This document shows positions 63,869 through 64,000 of a stretch of DNA of 64,000 nucleotides, piece after piece. Source of the stretch: Clostridiales bacterium (GTDB lineage: Bacteria > Bacillota > Clostridia > Saccharofermentanales > Saccharofermentanaceae). The stretch's first letter is position 1. Every line of letters starts with the position of its first letter. Where the stretch lies: positions 62,001-126,000 of the forward strand of contig JAFVAY010000011.1 in assembly GCA_017480325.1 (NCBI GenBank), written 5' to 3'. A program made the translations under genes and the position numbers. The notes beneath the pieces are model-generated. The model ran no database searches, was not told the DNA's origin, and saw nothing but the letters and a program-made list of their open reading frames with translations.

Positions 63869-64000
63869 ATGGCAACCATCAGAGACATTGCGAAGGAAAG
63901 CGGAGTATCGCCCGCGTCCGTATCGAGAATACTGAATAACGATAGTACCTTGCAGGTCACCGACGAGACCCGCAAGAGGGTGGTCGCCGCGGCTAAGAAG
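63869..64000 (+). CDS. LacI-family transcriptional regulator (5' part)
   Basis: 44 codons up to the window edge. ATIRDIAKESGVSPASVSRI, then LNNDSTLQVTDETRKRVVAA, is a complete LacI-type helix-turn-helix and the start of the hinge region. It is divergent from galK, and the three palindromes between them are the expected targets, so it is probably the galactose repressor (GalR type) and autoregulated. AAGGAG lies 10 nt before the ATG. The effector domain lies outside the window. Confidence 0.85.
   Translation, partial: MATIRDIAKESGVSPASVSRILNNDSTLQVTDETRKRVVAAAKK

Overview
The window looks like the chromosome of an anaerobic Bacillota bacterium of the Clostridia (Lachnospiraceae or Oscillospiraceae-like). 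The evidence is the O2-sensitive class III ribonucleotide reductase (nrdDG), Gram-positive style AGGAGG ribosome binding sites, a class II GalT, an MqsA-Panacea antitoxin, DUF4250 and DUF4236 proteins, and typical clostridial mobile modules. This is inference from gene content; no rRNA or tRNA gene is present to confirm it.

Region 1 (about 0.2-8.7 kb, continuing at 21.8-27.5 kb) is an accessory island with host-like codon use, all on the + strand: a sigma-70-like factor, a MazG-like NTP pyrophosphohydrolase, a CbbX/SpoVK-type AAA+ ATPase, an acidic repeat protein, a second AAA+ ATPase, a ClpP-like protease with a full catalytic triad, a DNA-binding regulator, a PARG-type macrodomain protein, a large SNF2-like helicase, a MoxR-type AAA+ ATPase, and a metallopeptidase/VWA (DUF2201-type) protein. 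It reads as one multi-component system combining dedicated transcription, protein remodelling, proteolysis, ADP-ribose removal and nucleic-acid translocation. I know no named system with this full composition; it is my main candidate for something undescribed.

Region 2 (8,740-21,806) is a 13.07-kb mobile element that splits the helicase gene. It carries a large serine recombinase with a very unusual repeated C-terminal tail, an MmeI-like restriction-modification enzyme, a MobQ-type relaxase next to a predicted oriT, a DUF3847 protein, a RepA/primase-type replication protein, TnpW, two unknown genes, an XRE/membrane regulator and a truncated MATE gene behind a leader-peptide attenuator. Removing the element at a TT core rejoins the helicase in frame (1,099 codons plus stop), so the insertion may be a reversible gene switch.

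Region 3 (27.5-32.6 kb) is a defence module: McrB and McrC (AT-rich, probably acquired), then a Cas4-like/DnaQ-like DUF2779 nuclease.

Region 4 (33.0-40.4 kb) is an aromatic amino acid operon: promoter, Tyr/Phe-rich leader peptide and terminator, then aroF, tyrA, aroB, aroA, aroC, a chorismate mutase-shikimate dehydrogenase-shikimate kinase fusion, and aroQ. It encodes every step from DAHP to chorismate plus prephenate and the tyrosine branch; no prephenate dehydratase is present.

Region 5 (40.4-64 kb) is ordinary chromosome with small accessory insertions: an SseB-like protein, DUF4250, gpmI, an MqsR/MqsA-Panacea toxin-antitoxin pair with its operator, NrdR-controlled nrdD-nrdG, a GGDEF-EAL protein, a HAD phosphatase, a LysR regulator, a Sel1-type protein, a DUF4236 protein, an EamA transporter, a YfcE-like phosphodiesterase, a zinc-ribbon membrane protein, ilvE, an AT-rich DUF234-type ATPase with paired operators, a DJ-1-family protein, galK-galT, and the start of a divergent LacI-type regulator with three operator copies between. 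All coordinates and functions come from reading the sequence; no database search was run.
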